This document shows positions 38,341 to 52,695 of a stretch of 64,000 nt of DNA, one piece after another. The stretch comes from Stratiolaelaps scimitus. Its lineage: Eukaryota > Arthropoda > Arachnida > Mesostigmata > Laelapidae. The stretch spans positions 6,801,501-6,865,500 of the forward strand of contig JABWDB010000009.1 of the NCBI GenBank assembly GCA_019614645.1, in the 5' to 3' direction. Under the pieces are notes generated by a model, which did no database searches, had not been told where the DNA came from, and worked only from the letters and a program-made list of their open reading frames with translations. Positions within the stretch are counted from its first letter, which is position 1, and each line of letters starts with the position of its first letter. A program made the translations under genes and the position numbers.

Positions 38341-41300
38341 AACAAGCCTTCTCACGCTCCGTAGTGAGCGAGTCCCCTTGAGCCCTGCCCACCAGCTCCT
38401 TCATCAGGTCTAAATCGCTACTGGCAAAATGATCGCCGCGAAATTATGTCAGCTCGCGAACATTTCATTAAACGTCCTGTTACAGGAGTCTTTAAACGTG
38501 CAGTAGGCATCTGCGTACAGAACGATACCCATAGTGGAAACCACTGATTACTCCTATTTAACCACAATCAGATCGCCAATAAACTAAACGCATATATTGA
38601 TTAATCGAACGGAAGTATTCACAAAAGTCTCAAGCGTTCCCCTCATCCAATTTGGAATTTTACCAAAATCGGCTTAGTCACGAGCAATTTTGCCAAATCA
38701 AAAAAGAACCAATTATCATGTGCCTGTGCACAATTCTCTGCGATGACGCGACCAATTACATTAGATCATTTACAAATATACATCCACTTATTACGTTTCG
38801 TTTTGTTTTCTGTTAATTTACTCCACTCGTTGAAATATCACCACTGCGGTTGAGGCGATTTCGCCAAATCGCTTACATGTTTTCGCGCTGTCACAGGTGG
38901 ACGTCTTCAATGGCTCGTTGCACTGATTCATTCAAGTAATTAATCTTTGTGGACTTGAATTTGCCAGCTCTCGATATCAGGATGTATAGTATAATTCAAT
39001 CGATTAGTCGTGAGGGACCAGAGTCTATGCATTTATTATTATCGTTGTTCACCAAGGCCATTCATTGTTGCTAGCCGTTGGCTGACACACCGGGTAACAA
39101 TGACTCGTATTACTGCTGTGGTCGCCTGTAATGTTCGTGATTTCCGTGGCCTCTGTTGACGAAATAAGCTAACTCTGTCATTCGCACCCCTTCGAAGGGG
39201 TTGCGAACGTATGATTGGCAAATGTACGAATGGGGGCGCGGGTGGGGCTGAACCTGTGAACATTCTTTGCAGCAGAGAAGCGACCATCTTACGAGCTACC
39301 GCCTAAGGAAAGTTTACTTACCTTATAGATTTGCGTGCATACAGGACGTTTTGAGACTTTAAAGCTTTATCGTAGAGAAGGACAAAATATTGTCCTTTGT
39401 TTATTGGGCCTAGAAATACGGCTGCATTATTTAACAGTTGTAAAGGTTTCGGTATAGAATGATGATCATATAAAGATGATCAGAAACTGAGGTTGCTGGA
39501 AAAGAAACTCCTGCTCATGAATCAGCGTTGCTTCAGAGTTAAAAACGCGGGGAACGATGTCGCATTGCCGCAGTACATATACGTCTTGGAGAAGCTCGGA
39601 AATATATATATATATATATACATTTACTAATAGTATTGAAGTCGTTTTAAGCCAGTTTGGCCTAAAAGTTCACGTTTGCATCCCGATTGCTCATCCTGGT
39701 GTGGCTGGTGTTACCGCCATCGATCGAGAACAACAATCGGATTGCGTACAACGATGGCCATATAACGCAAATGCAGACGCTTATCTTCTAGCGGAGGCCA
39801 ACCTAAGCTTTTGGCTGCTGCATAATGCTCGTCTAATAATTCACTATTCAAATTTCATGGTCACCCAGCTTGCATGGGTTCGGCGTCGAAGCTCGAATGG
39901 TTATTGTGACAGCGAAAACTTGTCTGATTCATTCACAGATCTCGCAAGAACTAATGATCTGTAAAGCACATTTTTTCCCCTATTGTTTGGCCGATCCATC
40001 TTCGGTCATCTTCTGTAACCGCAGCCTCGCTTAAGCGGCCGCGATGTACGAGCTACTGTTGTGCATATTAAGCAATTTACCGCCAATTATCTACAACCTA
40101 TGATACCACGGATGACGTGGCCGGTGCCAACTTGTTTATTATACTGCGTCGATTAGATCAATTATCATCATCGTCATGCAAATAATTGATTAGAAGAATA
40201 CATCTCTATTTTTTTTTCTGCGTCTTTGACATAATTAGATAATATAGCATGGAATGGACACAGCTTAAATATGCATTATTTACCCACTCTTCGAGACGCA
40301 ATTTCCTCTTTCACGTTCCGTACGCAATTGACGATGCCGGCGGTAATTAGCGACCGTGTTGCTCAACGCTGACGGAAATTAGGTAACAACCAGCAGCAGC
40401 TGTCGTCGATTAGGTCAGGTCGACGCAGCCACATGTGTGGTCACATCTGTGAGCTCTCCAGAGCGCCAGAGCTGGAACTGAATTTTTTATTTTGTGTATG
40501 ATCGTGAAAAATATGATTTTTTTTTTTATGAGGAAAACGAAAATACCTACCCCGCTTTCCCCATGCCTCCCATGTGGGAGGAAGCCCCCTGACATTGGAT
40601 ATGATAGTTACTACCGTGCGGCGGCCTTTGAATCAGCATTCATCAAGGCTATTTGATAGCCAAAGGGCCACAAGGGCCGGTGGGCGTAAACACAACACAT
40701 ATCTAGTGGTAGTTCAAGATTAGTCAACTAGGATATATGGTATACGTTACGAATTAGAGGACAGCTTGCGATCTCGGATCGATGGGCGCACTCGTAATCA
40801 AAAACCGAGAAGACATCGTTAAGGGAAATGTGATACGTTGTATCAATATATTCCCGGAAGAGCGATTTCATCATAACACTGACAGGCAGCCACTTGAATT
40901 CTATCTGAATTATATAGAATTTTAGTCCACCATTGATGCCAGTGCTTGTGCTGCTGTGCCGTGCTTACAGAGCATCCGATGAGGAATTCTGCAAGGAAAT
41001 TTTCAATATATTGACAGACTGAATCACTGTCACGTCAGCGATAGAACAACGTTATTTTTCGACGACAGGATATGTTTCGGTGTCACAGGAAATACCGTGT
41101 GACTATTATGTATATAAACATGTGAGAAATGTATGGTTATATCAGTAGGCAGTGGTGGGAATAGAGACGTTGGTTTGCTATACGGTTGTGATAGGTAGCG
41201 AAATCCAAGTGCACTTTAAACCCATAATGTTTTCTAAGTTTTGCCGTATCACACGGCAATGTGCTTTATCACTGTATCATCTCAATCTCCAACTACCTAA

Positions 41301-43373
41301 CGAATAATACCGATTTGGACACATCAATATCCCCAACGAATATTTACCTATTTGTATATATATATAAATATATATGAAGCTATACTAATATCAGGCGCCA
41401 ATACGCCGCAATCAATATTCTGCCCTAACAAGTTCTCTGCCGTGTCATTAGTTTAGTCCCCATAAATATGTCATTTGAAATACATCCCATCGTCGTAATA
41501 TATCCATCTCGCTCTATGTTTGTTTTGGTTAAGGCGCCCGATGATGAAACGAGATGCGGGTAACCCCTACCATGCTGCATCAAGGCCATTTACGTTCTGC
41601 ACTAAAAGTCGACTTTTCATATAACCTTTTTCTCCTTTGAAAAATATTACCAGCATATTATTTACTATCAAGTGTCATCGCCGCTGGGCTAAACCCGCTC
41701 CACCACCTGGTGGGAAGTCGCTTCGCCGACGAAACCCGCAGCAGAGTTAGCGCGGTTGGATATGCCTTGACGGGTCGGGTCGAGGGAGGCCAATTGGCCA
41801 ATCTTTTTTCTGCTTTCACCATTCCTCTTTATCCGTCGAAGAGATGAGACGCGACGGAAAGGTTGACCCGAGCGTCGGCTGCCGCCCATCGCTATTTTTC
41901 GTCACAATTTTTTCCCCTTACACTTCTTTGCCGGCTGAACCTCCCATTCTCTCTGTGTGTGTCGTTTTTCGTTATTTCTGGGGTTCTTTGTGGCCGAGTC
42001 CTTTCTCCATATTCCCCCCACCCCGCTATCGCCCGCGCTTCGTCTTGAGAAGGAGCCTCCGGTCTTGTGTGCTCCGCGAACCGCGCGCCTCGGGATTGCA
42101 TACTACAAGTGAGAGAAAGAAATCCGCGAAACCACAAAAGAGAGGAAGAAATCATTTAATGGACTTGCCGGCAACTTTGTCGTCATGGCGCAGTCCTTTA
42201 TCATTTGCTCCTGGTGTCGACTGTGCATTCGACTGAATCGCGCAGCCGTGGCTGGTTTGCCCGCCTCTGTTTTGCCTTCGAACGCTTCTTCTGTTCTCTG
42301 TCGTATTACGCGATCCCTTTGAGGTCGATCGGTCGACGGAGGTGGCGGAGGCGGCCAGGCAATCTTTTCTCTCGCCTGCCCTATCAGCAGAGATGGCGGG
42401 CAGTGCCGGTTAGCTTCAGGTAGAGCGGTATGCAGGTAGTGCATAGCGTCTACCGGGTAGTCAGTACCCGGTTAGCCGTTTACAGGAGGGGGTAGAATCA
42501 TCGGGAGGGCTCGACTGTAGTCGTGATGGCGGCAGAGGAATTAGCGCGGACGGGCCCAACAGGGCAACGTCGGACGACACTGACAAGCGTCGGACAACCG
42601 CACAGCCGAAGCCAGAACGAATGCGCGCGCCGGCTAGAGCAGCAGGACAGAGCAACGCGGGGGATGCCAAGCGGACGAGAGATACATAAGCGATCGCTGA
42701 AACAGGCCGGATGATCCGCAGAGGCCACTTGTCTGAATAGGCAAGCATATGCTGGGAGGCATATGCAGACGTGAGTGCGTTGGCAGGCCAGGCCATTGTA
42801 TAAAATTGCTGCTTGAACGTCATAGCAAAACGGGGAAGGTGCAGCAAGAACGAGGAGCAGTGCTTTGAGCGGAGATTGATCAGCATCTGCAGGATTAGCG
42901 TGATCGTGAAGATGCACACATGTTTGGCTGTAGTGGCCGCGGTAGTGAGATCTACACGGGATCAGGCGGTACTAAACGGGCACGGACGATATGAACTACA
43001 CGGCATCGCCTGCTAAATGCGACGAGACCGGCAGACGATTTCGCTCAGAAGACAGTGTCTCTCTTAGGTCACATGGAGGTCGGACCTTTTGTGCGCTCCC
43101 TCTAGTCTTTCCGGGCGCATTATCAGCCAGAGGTAGAAACGTCCCCGGCCACTCGTTTGGCTCAGAACCGTTATCGCGTGCCGGATTAAATATCTAGAAG
43201 TAAAATTCGTATATATATATATCTTGGCCATTTTGTATGGGTAACGACAAAAATGTATTTTGTATTTTGTATGGGTCATTCTCTTATTAGGAAACTCGAT
43301 TAGGAACCTGCTATTAGACTAATTAAAATATGTTTGCACAAAACGTTGATCTAATGAGCACTATGTTGCTATC
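38341..43373. other. no gene recognised
   Basis: Mostly AT-rich with a GC-rich section at 41.7-42.7 kb that has long overlapping frames on both strands, a composition effect unless shown otherwise. Confidence 0.5.
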
Positions 43374-43386
43374 AGGTAGTCCGGTG

Positions 43387-43512
43387 AGAGATGGTTTCTT
43401 TCAGCAGAGGATCGTTTTAGCAGGCAGAGGCGTTTTGCCCACTTCCATGGAGCTTGAAACGTCCCTGGTGGTGTCCGTGCGTTGGAAGAAAATGTCCTCC
43501 TCTCAAAGAAAA
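43387..43512 (+). mobile_element. short poly-A retroposon, second copy
   Basis: A ~126-bp copy of the 38.1 kb family, 5'-shorter: cagcagaggatcgttttagca, ggcagaggcgttttg, ggtggtgtccgtgcgt, and the 3' end tgtcctcctctcaaagaaaaa. Flanks aggtagtccggtg (43374-43386) and aggtagtcctgtg (43513-43525) make a 13-bp duplication with one mismatch. The different 5' start point fits 5' truncation during target-primed reverse transcription. Confidence 0.75.
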
Positions 43513-44553
43513 AGGTAGTCCTGTGCGTGGTAAAGTGTTGCGAAAAGGTGGTCAATTTGACTGCGTCAGTGAATTTCACCGAGAAGTGGAGAACTTGCCC
43601 AAAATACGAGCTGGCGATAGGGAGATCTAATAATAACAAGATTAGTGGGTGAGCGAATTTTTCTTCTTATCACAACTACTACCAGATCTGGCCAATTCAT
43701 TCTCGGATCAAATTCAGAACTTACCACTATTGAGAACTGGGGATGTTCATGTACTCAAGTTTCCTTGGCGTCCGATGGTAAAACCTTCCCAGCTCGACCG
43801 CCTTAACAAAGCGGCACCGTCAACTCCACCGACTACTACGAGGGCTTCAAAGAGGGCAATCTAATCGGATCCAATCTGACAATGTTATAGTGTCAAAATG
43901 AACACGTCATAGCTGCCTGGCTTGCCTAATAATATAATGCTTTCGATGTTTAATTACACGAATTACACGTTGAGTAGACATGTGTCATGGCTGGGTTTGA
44001 ACTTGAGTCAAATATAACATGCTTTTGACAGTATAACGGTCGTCTGAAACAGGAAGTTTCATAGCATACGGTTAACAAGCTATCGCTAATTCAACAATAT
44101 ACTTCTAGCCTGCTTCATCATTTGTTGAATTTAATCGGGTGATATTTACAGTACACGAATCCGTCCTAATCTGGAATGAAATGGCAAACCATTGACCAGT
44201 GCAGCGACTAACTGCCATCGTTATCAATATTGTAACAACCTTCTCGATTAGAACAGAACCACATTTATACTAGCCCTGTTGTTGTACAGAGCATTGCATT
44301 TGCCAGTATTCATGTTGTTGCTGTTGCTGGTTTTGGTGGTACGAATTCACCAATGCGAACTCTGATCAAATATATTATATAATAATACCACTCGACATTG
44401 TACCACATTCTTGAACTGTCCTAAGACTGTGGCTTATTTAAGACAGCTATATCAGCAGCTATCTTTGGCCGGCTAATTACTCGGAATGAAGATGCCAATT
44501 GCTCATTGCCGGTTAGCTAGCCACGAGGTGACACATGTCTGTCACCACCACTC

Positions 44554-44577
44554 TATATATATATATATATATATATA
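44554..44577. repeat. (TA)n microsatellite
   Basis: Pure TA in an otherwise gene-free stretch. Confidence 0.9.
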
Positions 44578-45752
44578 CTCTACCAGGAACGATGCCGTCA
44601 ATAATCAGTCGCTACAATGTTGCTGTTACCGGCAACTACGAGGACCACAACGCGATTGACGTCTATCGCTACCGAACGGGTGTCCGTTTCTGAACGTGCG
44701 CTCTTCTTGTGCCAGAGTAATGTATATCACCGCCTGCGTTCACGTTGGCTTGACACGCGAAAGTGGCCTGGCGACAGCTTGTGCAGAACGAGGGGAGCGG
44801 GCCTATTCTGCGCTTATAGCTGCTACCGCTCAAATTTTGAAGGGTTGTCACGACCCGCATGCTTCTTTCACAAACGATTGAACAGCGCCCATTCGAGCAA
44901 CAGGCTCAATCCGCCATTACAGATATCGCGCAATGACGCCGCGATAGCTGCAAAATGATATCATGTTGCGGTGACCGGGTCTGCCTCTGCTGCGATTGAT
45001 GGGGGCCAGTGCTCAGCTATGAACGTTTACATGGGCGTACCATACACATATAGATAGAACTGTACGTGTATATATATATATTTTTTTTTTTCTGTGTGTG
45101 TGTATGTCTGTGTACATCGAGTCTTTTCTCGTTCGCAAAAAACCGAACGGCAGTCGAGAGCGAGCAGTCAACACAATGAAGATAAAATATCAACCAGCGA
45201 AAGGCAGCATTGTGCGATTGTCGTGCGGAGACACTTATTGGTGACAGCCGTCGTTGTTTCAAGACGCCACAGGCAACAACAACAACAACAACAACAGACG
45301 CGTCGGTGACGCGACCGCTGTCGAGAGTGTGGCCCGACGGAAGTTGTCGTGGGTGGTCGACAATTCGACTCGCGGGCCGCTGCCGCCGCCTCCTCTACCG
45401 TCAGCTTCTTCAAAGTGAGCCCGAGCGTATACAACGTACACGCGACACCAGCAGAGAGGCGCACGGGGCACACAAGACCCACGAGCGAGTATGTGAACAG
45501 AGGAAGCTGCTTGTTATTGTAACGATCGCAGTAATTGCACTGCTGGCGCCGCGTGCGCTGTACCCACAAGCAAGAGGCAAATAAAATATCGCGCTGGTGT
45601 CGATTTCGCCGTCGTTGTTGTTGTTGCTGCTGCTGCTGCTGTTGTTATTGTTGTTGTCATTTGATTTGTACAAATAAGTACACTGTAGAAGAGAGATGGC
45701 AGCGACAACGCAAATAGTGGACACCGTTTTGCGGTGCAATTGCTGTATCGCT

Positions 45753-45754
<2 letters not shown>

Positions 45755-45788
<34 letters not shown>
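45755..45788. repeat. (TA)n microsatellite
   Basis: Pure AT run. Immediately upstream are (CAA)n at 45274-45295 and (TTG/CTG)n at 45617-45657. Confidence 0.9.
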
Positions 45789-45794
<6 letters not shown>

Positions 45795-48700
45795 TCGCGT
45801 TGTTGCGGTGGTGCTTGGGTGACGAGATTCGACTTTTATTGTTGTGCTTGCTGCTGCTTCAGCTGCTCCTCCTTGTTAGTGTTACCAGCGGAATCAAGAT
45901 CTCAGGGTCAGACACATAGAAATACAGGGAAGGGTTGAGCAAGGTTTGCTTTGGAATACATACACATGATTAGGTGCATGGCCATCCTGAGCTGGGCAGT
46001 TGCGTGTAATCAAGTTCGAGAAGTCGAACACCGCCAAAGCAACACTATCCACTGTTGTTAATAATATCGTTATTATTTTGCTCTCGGAATCTTTCGTCGA
46101 AGTTCCCATTGATGTTTTCTCTGATCGGCAACCGTTCCCGCGTTCAACAGAATTCATAGAGACGCATACTTGTATGCTCTGTTATTGTTGTTGTCGCGGG
46201 GTACAAGGATCGATAGTCGCGCGCGTATCTTTGGGGACAAATACGAGTGGCGTTGTATTATATTATATAAGGATGGCCTCCAGGCACCCCCGTGTATTGA
46301 ATACGGTGGTGGCGGTATCACAACTATGTGCAGTATCAACAATCGAATGAGTCCCGCATTGGATGATTTTAATAAACAACGCACATGTCTGCTTGGACCG
46401 TTCACCAGCCTCCGATTTCATCCTTCGACGAGTCGGGGGTCCATCTGTGCTGATCCCTGCAGCGCCTCTGTTTACAAAATAGCAACAAGAGAACAGCAAC
46501 AAAAACAACTCAAGAAACCCTTCTATTCGCGCGGTTGTCCAACAGCCCTTCAGATCTGTTCCCCCGCCCGCTGGACGCTGCCGTCACAGACCCGAACCTG
46601 TTTCAGAGCGAAATTGGCGGTTGTAAATTCGCCAGCGGGATCGGCGGCCAGTCCTGCTCAACGCGACTTGTTGCTGGCGTTGTCGAACAATAAATTGATT
46701 GTCTTTGCCGCTGAGCGAATGAGATGCCGATAGGCTCTCATGGATTATAGATATATAGACAGAGAGCTAGATATATACATACACACACACACACTTTCTC
46801 ATAATTGTCTAACAAGTACGTCTTCCTACCCTTTCTTACTGTGCGTAGCTCATTGCTAATACAACGCAGACTATCGGTTGGCATTACGCAACTAAACCGG
46901 TTCGAACATGCACCGGTTTCGTGTTTGAACTCGCATTTAGCCGTGGAAGAAGGACTCAACAAACACGCTGTTATTATCGCTAATCGTCAGCTGCGACCGA
47001 CTAGCTAGAAGATGATTTACTATTATGAAACTTGATTAAATAGTAAGCTTCCAAACACTACGAAGCTTGGGGTAATTTCTATCCTTATTGACAACTCGGC
47101 TCTTCCTCGTATCGAGTCGAATGTCGTTCGTATCGAATTTTATTTTTCTAGCAGGCAACGACATCTTCGTATGCAAACGATACGAGGGTTGTATTCAACT
47201 CAATTCTATGATTCAAGATTTCTCATAATTGTTGTCGTGTTGCCACCTAATTAGCACTAGACATAGTAACCAAAGCAACGCTGCACATAGCACCTAATCC
47301 GACTCTGGCGGTTCATTGGCTCAATGTTTCCTGACGAGCCAATTTTTAGGCTCAGCTATATTCCGAAGGTTTCAAACGAGTGATTTCGCTTCTAACGAAC
47401 GAAATATGATAGCGCGTTTCGAACTAACATTTGGCTTGCTCTCTGGAATTTAGGTCACTGTGTAGAACAGGAAATATTCGATTACGGTGAGAGTGCACCG
47501 AGTGATCATTCCCTGTACAGATCAATACGTTGAACGATCATAGAGCCACATGAAAGGACGCTGCAGGCGATGATGTTTATGAGTGTCGGCTGATTCTTGC
47601 GTGGCACCGGCGCGGATAATTTTTCTTTCGTCGCTCGTGGCGGGTTCGTCCTTTAACTGATGCCTGTGATCGACCACTCAGAGGCGGTGCGGCGGGCGTT
47701 GAAATAAGCAAAAAGCCACGAACGGAGGATCGAAAAAAAAATCTGTTTCCCACGTTGCTCTATTCGAGTTCGACAAGAGGCGGCTGCGTCGTCTTGCAAA
47801 GGAAGATCGTATCGTTTACAAGGATCGCCCTTCAAAATGACTTGGGGCTGATGAGTTTCACAGGACGAACTCGCTCCTTTCGCAATGCCTCTGCACTGGA
47901 GTCTACGGGGCTTGTTTATTCAACTGAGAAAAATAGAAGAAATAATAGAAGCTATCAGATCGTTCCGTTACGAAGCAATTATTGAGGTGAGGCGAACTGA
48001 ACCAGTTGAGCCGTTAGAGCCAGTGGTCAGATTGGATCGAGTGCAACGCTCCAAATGATCGCGGCGGAATATCGTCATCAGCTAAGTAATTAAGCAACAG
48101 TTCCTACTGAGCTATTTATGAGGTGCGACAGGCAAACGAGCGCGGGACGTAACCCCAGCTAAAAGTATTCTACTTTGCGAGATCGCCGGACCAGATAACG
48201 ATATAAAAACGAAATGTTCTAATCTTCTTCAATCGTCCCCAAAAACAAATCCCACCTCACCACGTAGAATGGAGTCGTCATTCATCGTCCATGCGCATGG
48301 CCGACTCGGCCAAATTTGACCAAAACCCAATGAGTCAGTTTGATTAGTCCCAATGTCTTCCTTAAAATTGTTCACTGCCTATGAGAGATCAGAGGGGCGA
48401 GCGCCGCGAGCATCAATCATTTCTCCTTTAATTCGTTTCTGGTTGCTTCTCGTTCTCTGTTCGACGAGGAGTCGTTGTCACGTTGTATAGAACAATGAAC
48501 GAAGACGGAGATTGGGGCCACTTTACATCGTCGACGACTTGAATTTCGCCATTTCGCCCCGCCAGCAACGGCACCAGCTACCACGAGTTTGGCTATTGGG
48601 CCAACATGGGACGCATCGGAAATCAAAATACTCGAGATAGAAAAACATTGCGCACACACATACCGTTGTCCAAAAAAGAGCAATCGGCACCTTGGGCCCG

Positions 48701-51277
48701 CCACCCGCGGGCGAGCTGTCTAGACGTCGCTCATAAGAACGATAATGAAAACACTTGAAAACACTCGTTCCGAAGCGAGTAACGTGTATCAGAGTGAAAA
48801 ATAATGACATTGAAAGACTGGTGGACATCGAGGAAGATATCTCACCCCTCTCCACCCCACCGCGAGTCCTCCCAAATTAGCATCTTCTCCTTTCGTTTAT
48901 AGACAGTATCGCTATACGCTCACTCTGGAACATTCATTCGTTAAATGGAGACACTGATACTCGGCGAGTTACCTGTGGCGGCATGCGTAGTTTATGATCC
49001 GACCTATTTAAGTTAGGCGGCCAGGGCTAATGCAATAGAATCCTAAACAGCGAAAATATCAAAAAAAATCCAACCACGTTCAATGGACGTCAACATTTCA
49101 GCACGCTCTAGTTTTGCTGACAGCACCGCTAGGGCAAGCTTCGTGATAATGCCACACGGGCATTATATAGGTGCGGAGAAATATCTCGTGGAAGATGTGC
49201 TGGGAGCTCTCCATTCGTAAACGAGGGTCTAGCGATTGCGAGCCAGAAAGCGAGGGAGAGAGAGAGAGAGAGACGGGAGCACTAAAGTGATTATTAAATT
49301 TTTCATCCTCGTGTTGGTCAGCATGCTCCATGATTAAGCTACGACCAATCAGCTAGTCGAAAATAGAGTCGTTGCTCGTTGGGGTGGATGTGTTCATAAC
49401 GCGACGAGCGAGACAAAGTGATGCCTGTTTGACTCGAAAGTCATCAGGTGGAATGTTTATTATACTAATACATAGAAGACAAAACATCTCAACTTCAATT
49501 AGTCAACGGCCCTGCATAGCGGATTCGACTATATGTAAACAGGTTCGGCCATCTTAATCAACTTGTTTGAGCTAAGGTACTGGGCACTGAATAGACGTCC
49601 TGCCAGGCGAGAAACGAGAATCCATTATCTCGTCCAGTTAGACGAGGCAATGGTGTGGACGGTTTCGAGGTATGAATCCTCAATTGCCATTTCATAATTA
49701 CATAAGCAAAGTTCTAGGAATGATCGTCTCAGCAACGTGTCGTCGCCAAGGTGACCATAGTGCTAGTGTTATCCATCGTGGTTGTATATATTCCCTCATC
49801 ATAGGATACGGTCGAGAATTTTGAACGGATCTGCACAGCCTATCGAAGAACGCCGGTCCACTTTGAGATTTAGTTTATCAGAGTTTCAGCAGGACTAGCT
49901 ACGTAAGTACAATCAGTGTGGACACTCTTACCATTTGACGATCACACTGTATACAACAATCATTTGCTCATCTCGTTGGTGTTTTCTGGGAACCTCTTAA
50001 TTTTCCTTTACGGGCGTTCAACCGCACGCTCCGAAGGCACCCACTCAACGCTATGCATTTGTTTTTCGTAAGGATTAATAGTGATGATGAAGCTGAGAGG
50101 GACGGATTAAAGTCGCGACGTCAAAATGTGACGTCCAGCTGCGGGACAAAAAGTGACGGCCACGCCCTGTGGCGCCAGAATAAAATTGCGAGCTCAAAAT
50201 GCCATTGATTGATCGGGGCTCAAACGTTCTTTATTTGTCAAGTGGATTGATCTGACGTACCGTACAAGGATGGGATGAATGAGGCTGAAATGAAGTGCAA
50301 AGATGAAAATTACGGCCTGCGCTTTCAAATGGGCAAATGTGAGCAAAGTTTTAAGTTGCTAGCTACTACGAAAGTATTACTCGGAAGGCGAGTGTTCGCG
50401 GCATCCGCTGATCCAACAACTATGGATTTGCCAGGTCCACTGAAGATATGACAAGTATTTCGTGTCTCGTAGAAATCGTACGGTATAGCAGGGTTGTATG
50501 TGATATTTACAGATCATAATAGCACATCAGGGACATGGTGACGGTGGGTAGCTCCTCTGAAGTCCCACCTGGCCACAGCAATTGTGAGGTGATAAACACT
50601 TCGATGTAACCGGGAACGCCCGACTTCATTGTAGCGCTCGTAGATCCCGATTTTAACCCCTTCCAAAGACCACAATTCTACTGGGGTCGGATTATTAGCC
50701 GAGTTTTGCCTCATCCCAGCAGGCGTCACGTCAAGAAGGCCACGAACATAGTCTTCAGTAGGAGTGATCCATTCGGTATTCTACACCTGCGCCAAGTGTC
50801 TCAGCAAGCGATCGCAAGCAATTAAGCAATATTTGTAGATGCCATGTAAGATCCAAGTGGGTAACAACCTCGGTACAATGCCACCTACGGCGATGACTGT
50901 CTTGTCGCAACAGCGACAATACTCCTGACAGCGAAAATATGCCAGGTGTCAATGAAGTAGCGGTTTACTACAGAGCAAAAATGATCTTTGAATATTCGCC
51001 GCCGCCGTCGCCGCCGCACGAGAGATGACGAAAACACCGGCACAAGAATCATTTATCAAAGGGCGCATCCGCATACGAGGACATGAATATATACAATAGA
51101 AATGGTATATCTTTGCTTGTATTATAGATTCTGCGGTCATCACGCAAGAGTATCCGTGGCTTGAACCGTCAAGAGTTGAACGGACACTAACATTGGGTTG
51201 AAGTATTGTGTGAATCTGGCTCAATGACGTCTTTTAGATAGAGTTACAGATAGCGCTGTAATTGTTGCACAGGAGTG

Positions 51278-51324
<47 letters not shown>

Positions 51325-51366
51325 TAATAATAATAGTAATAATAATAATATTATAAATAATAATAT
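51278..51366. repeat. (ATA)n trinucleotide array
   Basis: About 29 ATA/AAT units with a few interruptions; the longest trinucleotide array in the window. Shorter ones lie at 4859-4878, 20790-20816 and 58389-58408. Confidence 0.9.
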
Positions 51367-52664
51367 TCAGCAAAGGGTAGAAGTTTTGTCGTCGAAACTA
51401 TCTCAGCCCTGAATAGGCATTCACACATTGGCTGCTTGGCTATCGGTTCCCACATTAGACCGGTTCAAAGCTTTCCCGTCTCGCCTTCCAATATTACGAC
51501 TGCGATTACGCCGCTGTCCAGATTTCCGCTTGAAGAGCTCTTCTCCCCTTTCGTTTCCACGCGAGCCAGCGAAGGACGGGACTGAACACATACACATATA
51601 CAGCTCACTCTGCTGAACACACGCACACGCTGCAAAATGATATATATATATATATAGGGATAAATGCGAAGAGTAGATCACGAACTGCAGCGCGTACGAG
51701 GGAAGAGACAGCTCGCCTATTTCGCCGCCTGGCGACCGGACCGCCCGCCCGCCCGCTGTCCAAAAGCCGGCGGAATTTTCTCGGCGAGCTGGTAGACTAC
51801 AAACAAAAAAAAAAGCCACGGCTAGCTTACTCGCCTTTCCTCTGGGGTCAGCGGAATCTTTCAAACGCACAGTGAAAAGTATAACCCACCGACACTGCTA
51901 ACGGGCGGCGGAATACGAGGTTCTCCATCTCGTCTTGTGTTTCGCTGATAGGCCCGCCGGCCCCATCAGCGGAACGGTTAGCTGGGCTACGGCGGCGAAA
52001 CGCTCGAAGAGCTCATCCCTATTTACTCCGGCCCCACTCCCTCGTGGCTGAGGCTCGAGAGCAGGCAAAACCTGCCGATCTGTCGGCCTGCTCAAATGAA
52101 AAAGACATGCCACGTCGTGTGCTGGCTGTCAGAATGCAGTCGAGCAAATTCGCGAGGTGTCACAGAGGCAAAGCGGCGGCGGTGGCGGCAGGGCCGTCGA
52201 GAAAATAACCGATGTCTTTCTTCTACGACGAAATGCAGGACGACACATACGACGCCGCCGCCGCCGCCGACGACATTGTCGGCAACGGCATCGAACGTCA
52301 CTCTCTCAATCACTGACGACTCACTAACAACTGTGTTAGTCTGCTTTATCCCGCCTATCCGTCTTCTATGCGCTAACAATTCTCTGCTTAATTGAATTGA
52401 ATGCTAGCGAGCCTCGAGTGCGGCATGTTCTCTGGTTGAGCGGCAACTCGGAAAATGGGTTACGACCAGGGGTGGGCACACATTGAGAGGATGCGTCGGG
52501 AAAATGGGTTAGGTCTGCCACCGCATCTCTGCTTATGTCGAAGATCTCCAGAAGGGCGACCACCGGCAGTGACGATATGTGCAAGTGTCATCTCAAAGCA
52601 GCCGCAACAATGTAGCTAACATTTGCTGCATACACTATGGACTACAGTTACTGATATGACGAAA

Positions 52665-52695
<31 letters not shown>

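Noticed and set aside
42461..42919. Overlapping 152- and 139-codon minus-strand frames
   Set aside because: Two different frames open in the same GC-rich stretch, with no motif in either.
46170..46733. 187-codon plus-strand open frame
   Set aside because: Longest frame in the window, but about the length expected once by chance in 64 kb. No domain, no splice-supported ends, and overlapped by open minus-strand frames.
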